A DNA stretch of 64,000 nt from Akkermansiaceae bacterium (GTDB lineage Bacteria; Verrucomicrobiota; Verrucomicrobiia; Verrucomicrobiales; Akkermansiaceae): the NCBI GenBank assembly GCA_018402445.1, contig JAGYIT010000007.1, positions 434,001-498,000 on the forward strand. Reading direction: 5' to 3'. How positions within the stretch are numbered: position 1 is the stretch's first letter; each line of letters begins with the position of its first letter. The position numbers and the translations under genes are program-made. Below, in pieces: positions 48,341 to 58,177 of this stretch. The notes beneath the pieces are model-generated. The model was given only the letters and a program-made list of their open reading frames with translations. It did no database searches and was not told the DNA's origin.

Positions 48341-50044
48341 ATGAGTATTCGACTTGAAGATATGCTTGTTGAGGAGGGGCTCCTCACCAAGGAGCAACTT
48401 AACCGGGTGCAATCCACTCCCAGACCCAACGGCCTCAAGGTCAAAGAGTTCATCCTTCGTGAAGGATTGGTAACGGACACCGACATGGTTCGCGTGCTCA
48501 GTGCGCGTTTACAAGTGCCGAGATATGATCCCAATCGTCATCCAGTGGATCCGGAACTCGCAGCAATCCTGCCTGCTTCCATGGCCGGCAAACATCGCAT
48601 TGTTCCACTGAGGCGAGAGGGAAACTTGCTTATCGTCGCCATGCCAGACCCCACCGAGGTACTCGATATGGATATGGTGCAGCGACACATCAAGATGGAG
48701 GTCGAACCCGTCATCTGCACTGAATCAGAATACAATGATCTGATGAATAGCGCCTACGGTCTTGCCTCCGGAATCGGGTCGCTACTCGCTGATATCGAGG
48801 AGGTTGATTATGGTACAACGCAGGCAGACGGGGACAGCGACGATGGCGACGAATCAAAGGTAAGGGCGTTAATGGACATGGCGGAGGGATCGACCGCCGT
48901 GCGCAGCGTCGATTGGATTATCACACGTGCCGTTCGCGAAGGTGCAAGCGACGTGCATGTCGCTCCGGAGAAGACTCATGTTCAAGTCCGGCTACGCGTG
49001 GACGGAATTTTGAAAGACCTGCCGCCGATGCCCAAGTCGATGCTTTTATCGGTGGTCTCTCGCTTGAAGATTCTCGGGCGCATGGACATTGCTGTGACGC
49101 GCGTGCCCCAAGATGGCCGCTTCACTGCCCGGATTAGTGGCCGGGAGATCAACGTGCGGGTTTCATCCCTGCCCACCATTCACGGTGAGAATATCGTCAT
49201 GCGTCTACTAGACATGAATGCTCTCGTATTTAAACTCGAGCAACTCGGGATGCGCGAAAGTGATATTCGAAAGATAGAAAAGACAATCGAAAAGCCGAAT
49301 GGGTTGATCCTAAATACGGGCCCAACAGGCAGCGGTAAGACCACCACACTTTACTCAGTGCTCGCGCTACTTAATCGCCCGGAGGTTAATATCATTACGG
49401 TTGAGGATCCTGTCGAATACAGGATTCCCCGCATTCGGCAAGTCGAGCTCAACACCCGTGCCGGTATGACCTTTGCAAGCAGCCTGCGAAGTATGCTTCG
49501 TCAAGACCCGGATATCGCAATGATTGGTGAGATCCGAGACTCTGAAACTGCCACTATCGCCATCCAAGCGGCACTGACCGGACACCTAGTCCTAAGCACC
49601 GTTCACACCAATAATGCGATTGGCACGATTTCCCGCCTCATCGACATGGGCATCGAGCCGTTTCTTATTGCTTCAGTTCTATCCTGTGTGATCGGCCAAA
49701 GACTCGTCCGCCGAGTCTGTTCGAGTTGCGCCGAGCCTTGGTCGCCGCCAGCCGAGGTATTGAGCTTCTGGGGGCTGAGTCCCGTTCCAGAATCTCGGTT
49801 TGTCAGGGCGAAGGGATGCCACCGTTGTCGCCATACGGGATACCGTGGTCGAATCGGTGTTTATGAGGTATTGCTCATTGGAGAGAAGCTGCAATCGCTA
49901 ATCGCAAGAAGAGCTAGCGAGGCCGATCTGCGCTCCGCTGCTTACGAAGAAGGAGACTTCATCAGCATGCGAGAGGATGCAGCTATCAAGATTAAGAATG
50001 GGATGACGACCCTCGAAGAAGCCGCCGCAAACGTTGTCTTATGA
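48341..50044 (+). CDS. pilB: PilB-type pilus assembly ATPase
   Basis: A 567-residue protein starting at ATG 48341 (MSIRLEDMLVEEGLLTKEQL), 16 bp after the secretin stop. The N-terminal MshEN domain (residues 1-150) is followed by the ATPase: GPTGSGKTTTLYS (Walker A, about residue 330), DIAMIGEIRDSETA (Walker B) and STVHTNNAIGTISRLIDMGI. A zinc-binding CSSC/CHRC pair sits near residue 460-490. It powers pilus extension. Confidence 0.95.
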   Translation: MSIRLEDMLVEEGLLTKEQLNRVQSTPRPNGLKVKEFILREGLVTDTDMVRVLSARLQVPRYDPNRHPVDPELAAILPASMAGKHRIVPLRREGNLLIVAMPDPTEVLDMDMVQRHIKMEVEPVICTESEYNDLMNSAYGLASGIGSLLADIEEVDYGTTQADGDSDDGDESKVRALMDMAEGSTAVRSVDWIITRAVREGASDVHVAPEKTHVQVRLRVDGILKDLPPMPKSMLLSVVSRLKILGRMDIAVTRVPQDGRFTARISGREINVRVSSLPTIHGENIVMRLLDMNALVFKLEQLGMRESDIRKIEKTIEKPNGLILNTGPTGSGKTTTLYSVLALLNRPEVNIITVEDPVEYRIPRIRQVELNTRAGMTFASSLRSMLRQDPDIAMIGEIRDSETATIAIQAALTGHLVLSTVHTNNAIGTISRLIDMGIEPFLIASVLSCVIGQRLVRRVCSSCAEPWSPPAEVLSFWGLSPVPESRFVRAKGCHRCRHTGYRGRIGVYEVLLIGEKLQSLIARRASEADLRSAAYEEGDFISMREDAAIKIKNGMTTLEEAAANVVL

Positions 50045-50091
50045 AACCGATCACCTATTAATAACCATTTCCTTGAAAAAGAGATTTTGCC

Positions 50092-51318
50092 ATGCCTGTC
50101 TTTAGTTACCGAGCATCCGATTATGCGGGAAAAATGCGAAACGGCACGCTCACTGCCGGGACGCTTGAAGAAGCGTTGAATCGTATTGTCGATTCGAATC
50201 TCGTCCCAGTCGATCTGAAGCCTGTTGGTGAGGCAACCGGTAGCGTATTCTCGCGCTTACAGACTCACTACATGCCAGTGCCGGTATCGGACTTGATTGT
50301 ATTTACCAAACAACTCGTCACCATGGTGCGTGTCGGTATTCCGATGACGCAAGCCTTCGCGATTCTTCGCGACCAGACCGAGCAGCCTAGATTAAGACGG
50401 TTGGCGGGCGTTATCCGCGAAGATATCGAGGGCGGTTCTAGCCTCTCAGTGGCTGCAGGAAAGCATCCCAAAGTTTTTTCGCCGCTTTTTTGCAGCTTGA
50501 TTGAGGCAGGCGAGACAAGTGGGACACTTCCAGAAGTTTTAGATCGCTTGCTTTACCTGATCGAGCATGAGGCACAGATCAAGGCGGATATTAAAACCGC
50601 AATACGCTATCCGATCATGGTGGTCATTGCGCTCGCGGTGGCTTTCCTTATCATGGTCGGCTTCGTCATCCCACGCTTTGCTGGCTTCTTTTCACAACAA
50701 GGACTTAATTTGCCCTTGCCAACACGCATATGCATTACCATGAGTGAAATTCTCTTGGGCTACGGGATATGGATTGCCCTCGGCATGATCGTTGGTGGAC
50801 TGTTGAGTCACAGATACTTCAACCGGACCGATCCCGGACGCTTGATCCGTGATCGCGCTATGCTCGCCATGCCGTTGATCGGGTCTGTCTTGGTCAAGGC
50901 GGCGATGTCACGTTTTGCTAGCATTTTCGCTATCCTACAGTCGAGCGGCGTCCTCGTTCTCGAATCGATGCGGATCCTGACGCAGAGTGTGGGCAATGCC
51001 GCCATCTCCGCCGAATTCATCAAGGTTCGTGAGTTGCTGGAAGAAGGGCACGGCATCGCAGGGCCGCTCAGCTCGTCCAAATACTTTCCTCCCATGCTAA
51101 TCAATATGGTCAAGATTGGAGAGGAATCCGGTCGTCTCGACGAGATGCTTCGACATGTTTCTCAGCATTATGACGTGGAGATCAGCTACACTATCAAAAA
51201 GATGACGGATGCGATCGGCCCTATTTTGATCGTTTCCCTCACTGTCGTCGTTGGGTTTTTCGCGTTGGCCATCTACATGCCGATGTGGGAATTGACTCAA
51301 ATGGTTGGTAAAAAATAA
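50092..51318 (+). CDS. pilC: PilC/GspF-type inner membrane platform protein
   Basis: A 408-residue protein with two T2SSF domains (IVFTKQLVTMVRVGIPMTQA; SRFASIFAILQSSGVLVLES) and three transmembrane helices, e.g. at about 168-190 (YPIMVVIALAVAFLIMVGFV). Length and organisation are normal. It is the membrane platform through which pilins are added. It overlaps nothing, but pilT starts 25 bp on. Confidence 0.95.
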   Translation: MPVFSYRASDYAGKMRNGTLTAGTLEEALNRIVDSNLVPVDLKPVGEATGSVFSRLQTHYMPVPVSDLIVFTKQLVTMVRVGIPMTQAFAILRDQTEQPRLRRLAGVIREDIEGGSSLSVAAGKHPKVFSPLFCSLIEAGETSGTLPEVLDRLLYLIEHEAQIKADIKTAIRYPIMVVIALAVAFLIMVGFVIPRFAGFFSQQGLNLPLPTRICITMSEILLGYGIWIALGMIVGGLLSHRYFNRTDPGRLIRDRAMLAMPLIGSVLVKAAMSRFASIFAILQSSGVLVLESMRILTQSVGNAAISAEFIKVRELLEEGHGIAGPLSSSKYFPPMLINMVKIGEESGRLDEMLRHVSQHYDVEISYTIKKMTDAIGPILIVSLTVVVGFFALAIYMPMWELTQMVGKK

Positions 51319-51343
51319 TCGCGTAAACCCTGATCTCTATCCC

Positions 51344-52510
51344 ATGAATCTACCTGAATTAATGAACCTAGCGGTGACGCGCCGCGCGTCGGACGTACAC
51401 CTAGCCCCTGAACGAAGCCCCGCGCTGCGAATTGATGGAGCACTTCGGGCGCTAAGCGATGAGTTTCCGCCGCTAAGTCCCGAGGAGTGCGAGGCGGTGC
51501 TATTAGGCATCCTTCGTCCATACCAAATTGAGGCACTCGATCGAGCCCTAGAGATCGATCTCAGCTACGCGCTCGATCTCCCTCAAGGAATTACGCGTTT
51601 TCGCGTAAACATCCACCGACAGCAACGAGGCCTTGCGGCTGTCTTCCGGATTATTCCCGATGTAATTCCTTCACCCGAGTCCCTTACCATGGAGAAATCG
51701 ATCTTCAATCTTGCCGATCTGCCACGGGGCCTGGTTATTTTCACGGGAGCTACCGGAACGGGAAAATCGACGACGCTAGCTTGCTTAATCGAGCAAATTA
51801 ACCAGCGAAGTCCTAAACATATCCTGACTGTAGAAGATCCGATCGAATACACCTACAAGGAAAAAAAAGCATGTATCACCCAGCGCGAACTAGGCATTCA
51901 CACTCATGGCTTCGCGCCCGCGCTCAAATCAGCGCTGCGCGAAGACCCGGACGTCATCCTCGTGGGTGAAATGCGCGACCTTGAAACCATTCAACTCGCT
52001 CTGACTGCCAGTGAGACGGGACATCTTGTCTTTTCCACCGTACACACGAGCGACACCTCGCAGACGGTTGATCGTATTATCGACGTCTTCCCTCCGACAC
52101 AGCAGGGGCTGGTTCGTTCCCAGCTTGCCTCAGTGCTTCAGGGCATCGTTACTCAAGTGCTTCTGCCTCGCGCCTCTGGAAGCGGTCGAATCGCCGCTCG
52201 CGAGATCCTGCTCGCCACCCCCGCCGTTCGAACAATGATCCGGGAAGGCAATACCCACCAACTGTATAATTCGCTAACGGGAGGACTACAGGCGGGCATG
52301 TGTCCTCTCGAGCTTTCCCTCGCCGCGAAAGTTCGGCAAAACCTCATCACCAAAGAGTCCGCCGAGGCTGAGGCCAATCGGCCAGCTATACTGCGCGACT
52401 ACCTTGCGAGTCCTACATTCTCCTATACAGTTCCGGGTCTCGCCCTTGTTGAGCCAGAGGATATGGTGGGAGGTTTCAAGCGGTCAGCGCAATCGGCAGT
52501 TGGGCAGTAA
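51344..52510 (+). CDS. pilT: PilT-type retraction ATPase
   Basis: A 388-residue protein; ATG 51344 (MNLPELMNLAVTRRASDVHL) is preferred over an upstream ATG that would overlap pilC. Walker A is GATGTGKSTTLACLI (about residue 135), Walker B is DPDVILVGEMRDLETI, and the PilT-type TPAVRTMIREGNTHQL box lies at about residue 300. It powers retraction. The last about 40 residues are divergent. The gap 52511-52742 holds only the promoter of the pnt genes. Confidence 0.93.
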   Translation: MNLPELMNLAVTRRASDVHLAPERSPALRIDGALRALSDEFPPLSPEECEAVLLGILRPYQIEALDRALEIDLSYALDLPQGITRFRVNIHRQQRGLAAVFRIIPDVIPSPESLTMEKSIFNLADLPRGLVIFTGATGTGKSTTLACLIEQINQRSPKHILTVEDPIEYTYKEKKACITQRELGIHTHGFAPALKSALREDPDVILVGEMRDLETIQLALTASETGHLVFSTVHTSDTSQTVDRIIDVFPPTQQGLVRSQLASVLQGIVTQVLLPRASGSGRIAAREILLATPAVRTMIREGNTHQLYNSLTGGLQAGMCPLELSLAAKVRQNLITKESAEAEANRPAILRDYLASPTFSYTVPGLALVEPEDMVGGFKRSAQSAVGQ

Positions 52511-52742
52511 GATGTTCTTTGGGGTGGGGAATTTCCTGGGGATGTCCAATTTCTCTATCGGGTCGTTATCCAAGAGCAGAGAAATTTAGGATCTCCAGAA
52601 TTTCCCTAGCTTCATCTTTCTAAATCCGTCGAATTTCGTAAGAATTGAGATCGACAACACCGCGTTTAATGTTAGATTCACAAGGTACAGAGATTTAAAG
52701 AGTTGTCCTTATCCTGGTGTGATAAGGGCGAGACTACATTGT

Positions 52743-53870
52743 ATGAAGATATTTGCACCCAAAGAAGCTGACTCCGCAGAAACTCGAGCCTCGCTTGATC
52801 CCGCTGCAGTGAAAAAACTCGTCGGCCTTGGGGCTGATGTGATTATTGAGTCTGGACTAGGCGAGCGCTGCGACCATCCAGACTCGGCTTACATTGCCGC
52901 CGGTGCCACGGTGACGACAGACCGCGCCGAGGCTCTCGGCAGTGCTGACCTCGTTACCCGAGTGCGCAAGCCCTCGCTCGCTGAAATCGGCAAACTCAAG
53001 TTAGGGGCGGTTCACATTAGCTTTCTGGATCCTTTTAATGAAAAGGAACTGATTACGAAGTTCGCCGAGCAGAAAGTCAGCGCGATTAGCCTCGAGATGG
53101 TTCCGCGGACAACGCTGGCGCAGAAAATGGATGCAATCAGCTCTCAGGCGAGTCTGGCCGGCTACGTCTCGGTCATTATCGCTGCGAACAGCATGAACAC
53201 AATTTTCCCCATGATGATGACCCCGGCCGGGACGATCTCTCCGGCCAAGGTTTTTGTTCTTGGCATTGGTGTTGCAGGACTCCAAGCCATCGCGACGGCG
53301 AAGCGAATGGGAGCACGCGTCACTGCCTTCGATCTGCGCCCAGAAGCTCTCGAGCAGGCCGAGTCACTCGGGGCAAAAGCTCTACGTATCGATCTTGGTG
53401 ACACGAGCGGGACCGATCAGGGATATGCGAAAGAGCTTACTCCCGAGCAACTCGAAAAACAGATTCAGGCCCAGGCTAAAGTTTGTGCCCAGAGCGATAT
53501 TGTTATCACGACGGCTAGGGTCTTCGGACGCAAGCCGCCTATCCTTATTAAAAGGGATGTCGTCGAGAGCATGGCCTACGGCAGTGTCATTGTCGATCTC
53601 GCGGCTGAGACTGGTGGAAATGTCGAAGGTATCATTCCCGGCGAGGAGACAGTCACCGCGAACGGGGTCAAGCTGATCGGCCTCGCCAACTACGAGGGGC
53701 GTGTTTCTAAGCACGCCTCGCAGGTCCTCGCCGCAAATTTCGCCAACATGATCGAGCATTTCTGGGACAAAGAAGCGGGGGTCTTCATGATCAATCTTGC
53801 CGATGAAATTCAGAAAAGCTGTCTCATCACCCACGACGGTGCCGTCGTCCACGAACGTTTCAAAAGCTAA
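52743..53870 (+). CDS. pntAA: NAD(P) transhydrogenase alpha subunit, part 1
   Basis: A 375-residue soluble NAD(H)-binding subunit. ATG 52743 (MKIFAPKEADSAETRASLDP) is preferred. Motifs: RASLDPAAVKKLVGLGA, SMNTIFPMMMTPAGTISPAK, VFVLGIGVAGLQAIATAKRM (Rossmann loop) and ELTPEQLEKQIQAQAK. The enzyme couples proton flow to hydride transfer from NADH to NADP+. The alpha subunit is split into two genes here, followed by pntB, with short gaps (18 and 33 bp). Confidence 0.95.
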   Translation: MKIFAPKEADSAETRASLDPAAVKKLVGLGADVIIESGLGERCDHPDSAYIAAGATVTTDRAEALGSADLVTRVRKPSLAEIGKLKLGAVHISFLDPFNEKELITKFAEQKVSAISLEMVPRTTLAQKMDAISSQASLAGYVSVIIAANSMNTIFPMMMTPAGTISPAKVFVLGIGVAGLQAIATAKRMGARVTAFDLRPEALEQAESLGAKALRIDLGDTSGTDQGYAKELTPEQLEKQIQAQAKVCAQSDIVITTARVFGRKPPILIKRDVVESMAYGSVIVDLAAETGGNVEGIIPGEETVTANGVKLIGLANYEGRVSKHASQVLAANFANMIEHFWDKEAGVFMINLADEIQKSCLITHDGAVVHERFKS

Positions 53871-53888
53871 CCGCACACGACCCCCTCC

Positions 53889-54170
53889 ATGGAACTTATT
53901 CTTCTCATCTTTGTTTTTGTCATGGCCGCCTTCCTTGGCTTTGAACTCATCCAGAAAGTCCCGAGTCAGCTCCATACACCTTTGATGTCGGGATCTAACG
54001 CGATCTCTGGCATCACTATAGTAGGTGCCATTGTCGCGATTCGTTCTACCGGCGGCGAACTCGGCATGTGGCTCGGCTTCGTCGCCCTCATCCTCGCAAC
54101 CATCAATGTGGTTGGCGGTTACCTCGTCACTGATCGCATGCTCGCGATGTTTAAAAAGAAAGAAAAGTGA
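53889..54170 (+). CDS. pntAB: NAD(P) transhydrogenase alpha subunit, part 2 (membrane)
   Basis: A 93-residue protein with three transmembrane helices (LILLIFVFVMAAFLGFELI; ISGITIVGAIVAI; GFVALILATINVVGGYLV). HTPLMSGSNAISGITIVGAI is the signature. It forms part of the proton channel. Confidence 0.95.
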   Translation: MELILLIFVFVMAAFLGFELIQKVPSQLHTPLMSGSNAISGITIVGAIVAIRSTGGELGMWLGFVALILATINVVGGYLVTDRMLAMFKKKEK

Positions 54171-54203
54171 GGAGTTCGTCCTAATTTTTACGCCTCTATT
54201 TTC

Positions 54204-55574
54204 ATGGAATTCCTAATCAACTTCTCTTACATCGTCGCCTCGGTGCTGTTTATCCTCGGCATCAAGATGCTTGGCTCAGCCGGCACCGCACGAAAAGGCA
54301 ACTTAATCTCCGCAATGGGCATGCTGCTTGCCGTGGTGGTGACTCTGCTGGAAGGTGGGCTCGACTACCCTTGGATCGTGGCGGGTCTTCTTATTGGCGG
54401 AGCCGTTGGGACTTTCTGGGCGAAGCGTGTCCAAATGACCGGCATGCCCGAACTCGTCGCTCTTTTCAACGGCTTCGGCGGGCTCGCGTCTCTACTCGTA
54501 GGCTGGGCCGAGTATGCCCGCGAGAAGGACTTTACCGCGTCGGACTATCCTACGTTCACCGCCTTCGCCGTGATCTTCGCCATTCTCGTGGGCGGTATCA
54601 CTTTCACTGGTAGTGTTGTGGCCTTCCTCAAACTCTCCGGGAAAATGAGCGGCTCTGCGATGACTTTTCGGGGTCAAAAAGCGATTAATGCGATCGCCTT
54701 CTTCACCCTTGTTGTTGTCAGCGCTTTCTTCATTGTAACCCATGCGAGCTGGGCACTCTATTTTATCATCGCGCTCTCCCTCGCTCTCGGCGTCCTTGCC
54801 GTGATCCCGATCGGAGGCGGCGACATGCCGGTAGTGATCTCTTTTCTCAATAGTTTCTCGGGTATCGCGGCTTCTGCGGCCGGATTTGTCATTTTCAATA
54901 ACGTGCTCATAGTCGCTGGCTGTCTCGTGGGAGCCTCGGGCATCATCCTCACTATCATCATGTGCAAGGCCATGAATCGTACTCTCGCCAACGTGCTCTT
55001 CGGGAGTTTCGGCGCGGCGAACGGCAAGTCCGCTGCGGTTGAAGGTGAGATGAAAGCAATCTCGGCGCAGGATGCCTTTTTCATCCTCGAAGCAGCCCAG
55101 TCGGTCATTTTTGTTCCCGGATACGGCATGGCTGTAGCCCAGGCTCAGCACGCCGTGAAAGAACTCGGATCTCTCCTCGAAAACAATGGAGCCGAGGTCC
55201 GCTACGCGATTCACCCCGTCGCCGGCCGTATGCCTGGACATATGAACGTGCTCCTCGCTGAGGCCGATGTGCCCTATGATCAGCTTTGTGAAATGGACGA
55301 TATCAACGCCATTATCGAAACTGTCGATGTCGCCATCATTATCGGGGCAAACGATGTCGTCAATCCAGCGGCAGCTGAAGACGAGGCTAGCCCTATCTAT
55401 GGCATGCCTATCATCAACGCCTACAAGGCGCGCACCGTCTTCGCGCTCAAGCGCGGAAAAGGAGCTGGATTCTCCGGGCTGGAGAATAGTCTCTTTTTCC
55501 GTGATAACACCCGCATGATTTACGGCGATGCCAAGGAAACGATGACCGGATTGGTGACGGAGTTTAAGCGGTGA
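54204..55574 (+). CDS. pntB: NAD(P) transhydrogenase beta subunit
   Basis: A 456-residue protein with about eight transmembrane helices, then a soluble NADP(H)-binding domain (VIFVPGYGMAVAQAQHAVKE; IHPVAGRMPGHMNVLLAEAD; IGANDVVNPAAAEDEASPIY; MPIINAYKARTVFALKRG). Complete and of normal length. A 13-bp tandem duplication (55573-55598) starts at its stop codon and is followed by the IS66 remnant. Confidence 0.97.
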   Translation: MEFLINFSYIVASVLFILGIKMLGSAGTARKGNLISAMGMLLAVVVTLLEGGLDYPWIVAGLLIGGAVGTFWAKRVQMTGMPELVALFNGFGGLASLLVGWAEYAREKDFTASDYPTFTAFAVIFAILVGGITFTGSVVAFLKLSGKMSGSAMTFRGQKAINAIAFFTLVVVSAFFIVTHASWALYFIIALSLALGVLAVIPIGGGDMPVVISFLNSFSGIAASAAGFVIFNNVLIVAGCLVGASGIILTIIMCKAMNRTLANVLFGSFGAANGKSAAVEGEMKAISAQDAFFILEAAQSVIFVPGYGMAVAQAQHAVKELGSLLENNGAEVRYAIHPVAGRMPGHMNVLLAEADVPYDQLCEMDDINAIIETVDVAIIIGANDVVNPAAAEDEASPIYGMPIINAYKARTVFALKRGKGAGFSGLENSLFFRDNTRMIYGDAKETMTGLVTEFKR

Positions 55575-55598
55575 GTTCATGGTTTGAGTTCATGGTTT
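55573..55598. repeat. 13-bp tandem duplication after pntB
   Basis: GAGTTCATGGTTT occurs twice head to tail at 55573-55585 and 55586-55598, right at the edge of the IS66 remnant. It may mark a deletion or excision scar. Confidence 0.7.
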
Positions 55599-55604
55599 GA
55601 GGCC

Positions 55605-55935
55605 CCGCCGCCGATCCCGCAGACCCCGGATCAGCGGCTGAAATCCCCGCTCGCAAAAAGGCTCACGAAAAGACCCGCGCCCCACACATTCCCGACCACT
55701 TTCCCATCGTCCGCGAAGAACTCGATCCGCCCGAAGTCCTGCTCAACTCCGGCGACTTCCGACGCATCGACGAGGAAGTGTGCGAGCAACTCCACTTCAA
55801 GCCCGCCGTGTTCATCCGCATTCAACTCGTGCGCGGTAAATCATCGTGGAGCACTGCCGCCGCGAGGGCATCAATCCCAAGTGATACTGGAGCAACAACC
55901 GACGCAAGGCGTTACAGACCCTGCTTACGAAAATC
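55605..55935 (+). pseudogene. IS66-family transposase remnant
   Basis: A frame from about 55605 reads HEKTRAPHIPDHFPIVREEL, then DPPEVLLNSGDFRRIDEEVC and EQLHFKPAVFIRIQLVR. These match the IS66 zinc-finger and N-terminal region. Directly after it, another frame gives VEHCRREGINPK and a stop, like the IS66 C terminus, so the catalytic middle (DDE) is deleted. The tail carries the sequence shared with 43551-43590. Confidence 0.7.
55888..55927. repeat. 40-bp sequence shared with 43551-43590
   Basis: Same strand and order as the first copy; the first 20 bases are identical and the next 20 differ at a few bases. It lies at the end of the IS66 remnant. Confidence 0.7.
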
Positions 55936-57375
55936 CTATGCGAGTATGTCGCTTACGACCTTCGCAGGTTCCACTCCGGTGGGCTTGTGGTTCAGGCCTT
56001 GGAAGCGGAAGGTGAAGCGGTTGTGATCCATGCCGAGGCAGTGAAGGATGGTGGCGTTGAGATCGCGGATGTGGACGGGGTTTTCGACGATGTTGTAGGA
56101 GTAATCGTCGGTGACACCGTAGCTGAGGCCGCCTTTTATGCCGCCGCCGGCGACCCAAGTGCTGAAGCAGCGGCCGTGGTGATCGCGGCCGGTGCCAAGT
56201 TTGCCCTGGCTATAGACGGTGCGCCCGAACTCGCCGCCCCAGATTACGAGGGTGTCTTCGAGTAGGCCGCGCTGCTTGAGATCGGTGATGAGGGCGGCGG
56301 AAGCCTGATCGGTGTCTCGGCACTGGTTAGCGAGGTGGGTTTCGAGGCTGTTGTGCTGATCCCAGCCGCGGTGGAAGAGTTGGGTGAAACGGACGCCGCG
56401 CTCGGCCATGCGGCGGGCGAGGAGACAGTTGTAGGCGTAGGTGCCGGGGGTGCGGGATTCTGGGCCGTAAAGGTCAAAGACCCAGTCCGGCTCGTCGGAA
56501 AGATCCGACAGTTCCGGGGCGGAGCTTTGCATGCGGAAGGCCATTTCGTACTGGCTGATGCGGGTGATAATTTCCGGATCGGCCATGCTTTCGTGGCGGA
56601 TGTGGTTGAGTGCGGAGAGATCGTCGAGCATCGCGCGGCGGTCGGAGCGCGCCATGCCTGCGGGATCGTTGAGGTAAAGCACGGGATCCGCGCCACTGCG
56701 GAACTGGACGCCCTGGTGGTTCGAGGGCAGGAAGCCGCTGCCCCAGAGGCGGGAGAAGATGGGCTGTCCGGGGTTTTTGCCCGTGCCTTGAGAAACGAGG
56801 ACTACGTAGGAGGGTAGATTCTCGTTCATGCTGCCGAGGCCGTAGGAGACCCACGAACCCATGCTGGGGTTGCCGGGGAACTGTGAGCCGGTGTTGATGA
56901 AAGTGATGCCGGGATCATGGTTGATCGCCTCGGTGTGCATGGAGCGGATGACGGCGATGTCATCAGCCACCTTGCAGGTGTAGGGCAACAGGTCGCTGAT
57001 CCATTGGCCAGACGCGCCGCGCTGCTTGAACTCGGCGAGGCTTTTGCAGACGGGAAAATTTTTCTGGCCGGAGGTCATGCCGGTGAGGCGCTGGCCTTGG
57101 CGGATGGAGTCGGGAAGATCCTCACCGTGGACTTTTTCCAACTGCGGTTTGTAGTCGAAAAGATCGATGTGGGAGGGGCCGCCGGACTGGAAGAGGTAGA
57201 TGACGCGTTTCGCCTTGGGCGCGAAATGGGAGGGCGCGGGGAGTCCGCCGCTCACCAGTGATTTCGTATCGGCGGCGAGCAGGGTGCGGGCGGCCATGGC
57301 GCCGATGCCGAGTCCGGTGAGGCCTAGGAAACTGCGGCGGGAGAGAGCGTTGGTGTATGGTTCGATGGGGTTCAT
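55936..57375 (-). CDS. Tat-exported DUF1501 (sulfatase-like) protein
   Basis: A 479-residue protein. The N terminus has a twin-arginine signal ([20 protein letters not shown]). Core motifs of DUF1501 follow: [60 protein letters not shown] and [20 protein letters not shown]. The family shares the alkaline-phosphatase/sulfatase fold. In PVC bacteria it is almost always partnered with DUF1549/DUF1553 cytochromes, as here (58178-60514), although a toxin-antitoxin pair now lies between the two genes. The joint function is not established. Confidence 0.92.
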   Translation of the reverse strand: MNPIEPYTNALSRRSFLGLTGLGIGAMAARTLLAADTKSLVSGGLPAPSHFAPKAKRVIYLFQSGGPSHIDLFDYKPQLEKVHGEDLPDSIRQGQRLTGMTSGQKNFPVCKSLAEFKQRGASGQWISDLLPYTCKVADDIAVIRSMHTEAINHDPGITFINTGSQFPGNPSMGSWVSYGLGSMNENLPSYVVLVSQGTGKNPGQPIFSRLWGSGFLPSNHQGVQFRSGADPVLYLNDPAGMARSDRRAMLDDLSALNHIRHESMADPEIITRISQYEMAFRMQSSAPELSDLSDEPDWVFDLYGPESRTPGTYAYNCLLARRMAERGVRFTQLFHRGWDQHNSLETHLANQCRDTDQASAALITDLKQRGLLEDTLVIWGGEFGRTVYSQGKLGTGRDHHGRCFSTWVAGGGIKGGLSYGVTDDYSYNIVENPVHIRDLNATILHCLGMDHNRFTFRFQGLNHKPTGVEPAKVVSDILA

Positions 57376-57475
57376 CTTGGTGAGTGGTTATCAATTTTCA
57401 CCGCAGAGGCGCGGAGGTCGCGGAGGGAACGCGGAGATCGGGGTTGATGAAATGAGATTTGGGTTCAGAGGCGGA

Positions 57476-57883
57476 TTAGAGGAAGGGATTGATGATTGGC
57501 AGGTTCGTGGATTTGAAATCGCTGACGTTGCGGGTGGCGATGGTGAGGCCGTGATGGATGGCGGTGGCGGCGATCATGCTGTCTTTCAGGGGCATGGATT
57601 TTCCTTTTTTGCGCAGCTTGGCCAGCAGGATGGCCCAATGGTTGGCGCTGGCGGCATCCCACGGCAGGCATGACAGGCGGGTGATGCCGGTTTCGAACCA
57701 GCTTTTGAGGGAGTCGCGGCGTTTGCTGGGCGGGAGAAGCAGGATGCCGAGGCGGATCTCGCCGAGAATCACCGCGTCGATGGTCAGATTCGCTTCGTTT
57801 TGGCTTAGCCACCCGATCACTTTCGGGGAGGGAGCCGGGCGGGTCGCTTCCGAAAGGACATTCACATCGACGAGATATTTCAT
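57476..57883 (-). CDS. vapC: VapC-type PIN-domain toxin
   Basis: A 135-residue ribonuclease. MKYLVDVNVLSEATR has the first Asp, ILGEIRLGILLLP the Glu, and LKDSMIAATAIHHGLTIATR the later Asp residues. It resembles the FitB subgroup. The start overlaps the antitoxin stop (ATGA). Complete and probably active. Confidence 0.9.
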   Translation of the reverse strand: MKYLVDVNVLSEATRPAPSPKVIGWLSQNEANLTIDAVILGEIRLGILLLPPSKRRDSLKSWFETGITRLSCLPWDAASANHWAILLAKLRKKGKSMPLKDSMIAATAIHHGLTIATRNVSDFKSTNLPIINPFL

Positions 57884-58128
57884 TGGAAGTCGGGGAGGAA
57901 GGAGTCGGTGGATTCAGGCCTTGGAACGGATTCGGGCAGTCCGCCGCCGGGGCAGGATCGCAGCCAAGCCACAAGGCCTTCGTTGGGTGCAGTTGCTAGG
58001 CGGCGCAGGCGGTAGTCGCCTTCATCCAGGCGCTCGACCTCGAAGACTTGTCCGGGACGCAGATGGTCGCGTTCCCGGAAATCGGCGGGAAGAACCAATT
58101 GGCCTTTGGATGAGAGGGTGGTTTTCAT
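57880..58128 (-). CDS. vapB: AbrB-type antitoxin (VapB)
   Basis: An 82-residue protein with a swapped-hairpin AbrB N terminus (MKTTLSSKGQLVLPADFRER) and 'PGQVFEVERLDEGDYRLRRL'. The C-terminal tail would block the toxin. It lies directly before vapC, 49 bp after the DUF1549 gene's end, and may be co-transcribed with it. Confidence 0.88.
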   Translation of the reverse strand: MKTTLSSKGQLVLPADFRERDHLRPGQVFEVERLDEGDYRLRRLATAPNEGLVAWLRSCPGGGLPESVPRPESTDSFLPDFQ

Positions 58129-58177
58129 GTTACTAAGATGATGTCTTACCGAAGTAAGTCAAGGGTTAGGGAATGCA

